A stretch of DNA of 10,000 nt from Magnetospirillum sp. (GTDB lineage: Bacteria > Pseudomonadota > Alphaproteobacteria > Rhodospirillales > Magnetospirillaceae). The stretch is from NCBI GenBank assembly GCA_020217035.1, contig JAIWOG010000045.1, forward strand, positions 1 through 10,000. Direction: 5' to 3'. Below are positions 8,233 to 10,000 of the stretch, one piece after another. The first letter of the stretch is position 1, and each line of letters opens with the position of its first letter. Under the pieces are notes generated by a model, which was not told the origin of the DNA, did not search any database, and worked only from the letters and a program-made list of their open reading frames with translations. The translations under genes and the position numbers were made by a program.

Positions 8233-9000
8233 GCGGCCCAGCCGGCTTTCCTGGTTGATCCGGCGATCCAGCAGACGGTTCAGCCCCAAGGCCGACAAGC
8301 CGATCCCCGACACCGTCAGCCCCACTCCCAAGGCCATGGCGAAGGTGGCGGCGACCCCCACCCACATCATGGCATTGGCCAGACAGAACAGCAGCACCAG
8401 GATGGCCCCGGAACAGGGGCGAAAGCCGACGGCCGCCGCCATGGCCCATAGTGTGCGCCGTTCCTCGGTTTCGTCAGGGTGATGGTGGTCGCAACAGGCA
8501 TGGTCGTGGTGGTGGGCATGGTCGTGGCCGCAGGATGCGTGGCCCCTGAACGCTTGGACCAGCATCCACGCCCCCATGGCGGTGATCAGGGCGTAGGAAC
8601 CGGCTTCCAGCCAGGCGGCCTGCGCCATCACCTGGCGTGGCGCCAGGGAAAACATTCCAGCCAGCAGCAGCACGGCGGCGATGGCCGAGGCGCCTTGCAC
8701 CATGGCCGACAGGAAGCAGGCCGCCAGGCCGTGGACCACGCGGGCGCGGCGGGTGGCGAACCACGAGCCGATCACCACCTTGCCGTGGCCGGGGCCGATG
8801 GCGTGGAACACCCCATACAGGAAGGCGGCGAGGATGATGGCGGCGAACGGTTCCCAGCCGCCGCCGTCGCGGATCAGCACCAGTTGCTCGCGCATGTCGG
8901 CTGTCAACGTGCGTTGCAGGGCGAAGCCCCATTCCGCCAAGGATCGCAAGGGCTCGGGCAGGGCGAAGCCGGACGGGGCGGGGGGAGGAACCAGGCTCAT
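8128..9000 (-). CDS. zevB: NicO-family metal permease with His-rich loop, ZevB-like
   Basis: The 290-residue inner-membrane protein belongs to the NicO (RcnA/COG2215) metal transporters. Visible signatures are HAIGPGHGK (66-74) at the end of the first helix and GFRPCSGA (192-199). Between them, residues 154-174 form a loop with ten histidines and three cysteines (H154-H174; C157, C169, C170), suited to binding zinc, nickel or cobalt. About six membrane segments are apparent (roughly 51-68, 88-115, 127-152, 184-212, 214-238, 261-283). The gene upstream encodes a DUF1007 protein. That pairing is the ZevAB arrangement, which supports zinc acquisition in Haemophilus influenzae. A Zur-type operator lies directly upstream, which favours zinc over nickel or cobalt. 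Transport direction and metal are inferred, and RcnA-like efflux remains possible. Start ATG 9000-8998 has a weak GGCGAG upstream. The 3' end overlaps the convergent membrane-protein gene by 105 bases. Confidence 0.88.
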   Translation of the reverse strand: MSLVPPPAPSGFALPEPLRSLAEWGFALQRTLTADMREQLVLIRDGGGWEPFAAIILAAFLYGVFHAIGPGHGKVVIGSWFATRRARVVHGLAACFLSAMVQGASAIAAVLLLAGMFSLAPRQVMAQAAWLEAGSYALITAMGAWMLVQAFRGHASCGHDHAHHHDHACCDHHHPDETEERRTLWAMAAAVGFRPCSGAILVLLFCLANAMMWVGVAATFAMALGVGLTVSGIGLSALGLNRLLDRRINQESRLGRLLRRVLSLAGAGAILVLGLVLLLGVIQHGPTLTG

Positions 9001-9008
9001 GGACTCGC

Positions 9009-9033
9009 CAAAATGTTATAAGATAACGTTTTG
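9009..9033. promoter_or_regulatory. Zur-type operator (inverted repeat) upstream of the zevB-like gene
   Basis: An inverted repeat with 11-base arms around an AAG centre (9020-9022) fills half of the 49-base gap between the two zev-like genes. The inner part of the left arm is AATGTTAT and that of the right arm is ATAACGTT. Arms extend outward as CAAAATG and CGTTTTG, and only one arm pair mismatches (A9014-side pairing is intact; the mismatch is T... G5 pair at 9014/9028 region). The pattern closely matches the gammaproteobacterial Zur consensus (AATGTTAT, three central bases, ATAACATT). On the minus strand the repeat contains TATAAC, a plausible -10, so bound Zur would block a local promoter. 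This A/T-rich patch stands out sharply from its G+C-rich surroundings. Confidence 0.82.
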
Positions 9034-9049
9034 ATAGACCCGCCAGCCT

Positions 9050-9631
9050 TCACTGGCAAATGATTTCCACTTTTTTGGGAAAGGCGACGCCGTTCAACAA
9101 GGGGTTGGTCCGGTCCTGGCCGATGATCGCCTTGCAGCCCTCGGACCCTTCGCCCACCAATCGCACCGCCGCGTCGTTGGGGATGTCGATGTCGATGTAG
9201 AAGGTTTCCTCGTAGGTGGACAGCGTCAGGCTGTCCCGACGCGGGTCCACCGGCTGGGGAAAGTTCAGGCGAAAGGCGTAAAGCAACGCGTCTTGATGCA
9301 CCAACAGCTTGAAGTCGGCGGCCCGGGGCCAGTCGACCGGAGCGCTTTTGACGTTGGCGAAGGTGAAATACTGGTACTGGCGGGTGTCCTGGAAGGCTTC
9401 CTTTTCCAGGGTATTGACCTCGGCCGGCGACAGTTTGCCGTCCTTGTCGGCATCGAAATCCTGCACCAGCGACGACGAGAAGGCCGGGTCGAACTTCCAG
9501 CCCATTTGCAGGGCCGCCACCTTGCCCTTCTCGAACAGCAAGACGATATGCGAATCGATCAGCACATGGGGGTGCGCCAGGGCCGGCAGCGGCATCAGCA
9601 AGGCCAGCAGCAGCCAGAGGCCCAGGCGCAT
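9050..9631 (-). CDS. zevA: DUF1007 periplasmic protein, ZevA-like, with EF-hand motif
   Basis: The 193-residue protein has a clear signal peptide: MR, a Leu-rich core, then PALA with likely cleavage after A19. This leaves a mature N terminus starting HPHV (20-23), a typical DUF1007 feature and a possible metal ligand. Residues 60-71 form a full EF-hand-like loop (D60, D62, D64, G65, L67, E71). Two cysteines (C166, C192) could form a disulfide. In H. influenzae the equivalent protein ZevA works in the periplasm with the permease ZevB in zinc uptake, and here the ZevB-like gene follows after 49 bases. ATG 9631 lies one base after the metC stop (TGA, G, ATG), so translation is probably coupled to metC. 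The zinc role is inferred from partner and operator; the direct biochemical function of DUF1007 proteins is poorly defined. Confidence 0.85.
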   Translation of the reverse strand: MRLGLWLLLALLMPLPALAHPHVLIDSHIVLLFEKGKVAALQMGWKFDPAFSSSLVQDFDADKDGKLSPAEVNTLEKEAFQDTRQYQYFTFANVKSAPVDWPRAADFKLLVHQDALLYAFRLNFPQPVDPRRDSLTLSTYEETFYIDIDIPNDAAVRLVGEGSEGCKAIIGQDRTNPLLNGVAFPKKVEIICQ

Positions 9632-9632
9632 C

Positions 9633-10000
9633 TCAGGCGGCCCCGTTCAGGCGGGCGAAGCCGGCATCCAAATCGGCGATCAGGTCTTCGGAAGCTTCCA
9701 GCCCGGCATGGTAACGCAGGCTCAGCGCGTCGTGGTCCCAGGCGCTGGCGGTGCGGATGACGGAATGGCCATAGGTGGGAATGACCAGGCTTTCGAAGCC
9801 GCCCCAGGAAAAGCCCAGGCCGAAATGTTTGTAGCCGTCCAGCATGGCTTCGATGGCCGGCTTGCCGAAGCCGGGTTTCAGGATCACCCCGAACAGACCG
9901 CAGGCGCCGGTGAAGTCGCGCTTCCACAGATCATGGCCGGGATCGTCGGGCAGCGCCGGATACAGCACGCGTTCCACCTCGGGACGGGCTTGCAGCCAGC
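9633..10000 (-). CDS. metC: Cystathionine beta-lyase, C-terminal part (partial)
   Basis: This is the C-terminal 121 residues of a PLP-dependent Cys/Met-metabolism enzyme; the frame is open to the right edge and the N-terminal part, including the PLP lysine, lies outside. MetC cleaves cystathionine to homocysteine, ammonia and pyruvate in methionine synthesis. Family features visible here are the run WLQARPEVERVLYPALP, DPGHDLWKRDFTGACGLF, the conserved GFSWGGFESL, and LSLRYHAGLEASEDLIADLD, whose Arg should bind the substrate carboxylate. The GYSWGG-type motif and the metC-like ending favour cystathionine beta-lyase over cystathionine gamma-synthase, though the family is hard to split from a fragment. 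The stop (TGA, 9635-9633) lies one base from the start of the zevA-like gene, placing metal-related genes in the same transcript. Confidence 0.88.
   Translation of the reverse strand, partial: WLQARPEVERVLYPALPDDPGHDLWKRDFTGACGLFGVILKPGFGKPAIEAMLDGYKHFGLGFSWGGFESLVIPTYGHSVIRTASAWDHDALSLRYHAGLEASEDLIADLDAGFARLNGAA

Noticed and set aside
8479..9021. Plus-strand open frame opposite the NicO gene
   Set aside because: It is antisense to the His-rich loop and membrane helices of a well-supported permease, and its translation is low-complexity.

Overview
The window is a high-G+C, tightly packed stretch of chromosome that looks alphaproteobacterial. The LdtR-like MarR regulator, the mix of ATG and GTG starts, and the glutamyl- and cysteinyl-tRNA synthetases together suggest a Rhodospirillales organism, with Magnetospirillum or a relative as the best guess. 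That placement is inference from sequence style, not a search result. I see no rRNA, tRNA, CRISPR array, insertion sequence or prophage. No stretch longer than about 120 bases lacks a gene.

Layout, left to right. (1) Bases 1-223, minus: the N-terminal part of an LdtR-like MarR regulator, cut by the window edge. (2) Bases 346-1413, plus: an orphan ParA/Soj-type ATPase with an unusual C-terminal membrane anchor. (3) Bases 1410-2192, minus: an unrecognised 260-residue soluble protein. It converges on parA so closely that the two stop codons share one CTAG. (4) Bases 2292-3950, plus: glutamine-dependent NAD+ synthetase (nadE). (5) Bases 4033-8232, plus: a gltX-cysS-membrane protein run, with a 16-base gap and then a 4-base GTGA overlap. 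(6) Bases 10000-8128, minus: the end of metC (cystathionine beta-lyase), then a DUF1007 periplasmic protein (ZevA-like), then a NicO-family permease with a His-rich loop (ZevB-like).

The most informative signal is a 25-base near-perfect inverted repeat in the 49-base gap between the zevA-like and zevB-like genes. It closely matches the known Zur (zinc uptake regulator) operator. With the ZevAB-type gene pair, it points to a zinc-responsive metal-transport module whose permease has its own operator inside the operon, downstream of metC-zevA. The second point of interest is the tail-anchored orphan ParA beside an uncharacterised convergent gene.

Long antisense open frames run opposite almost every real gene here. 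They are treated as high-G+C shadows.
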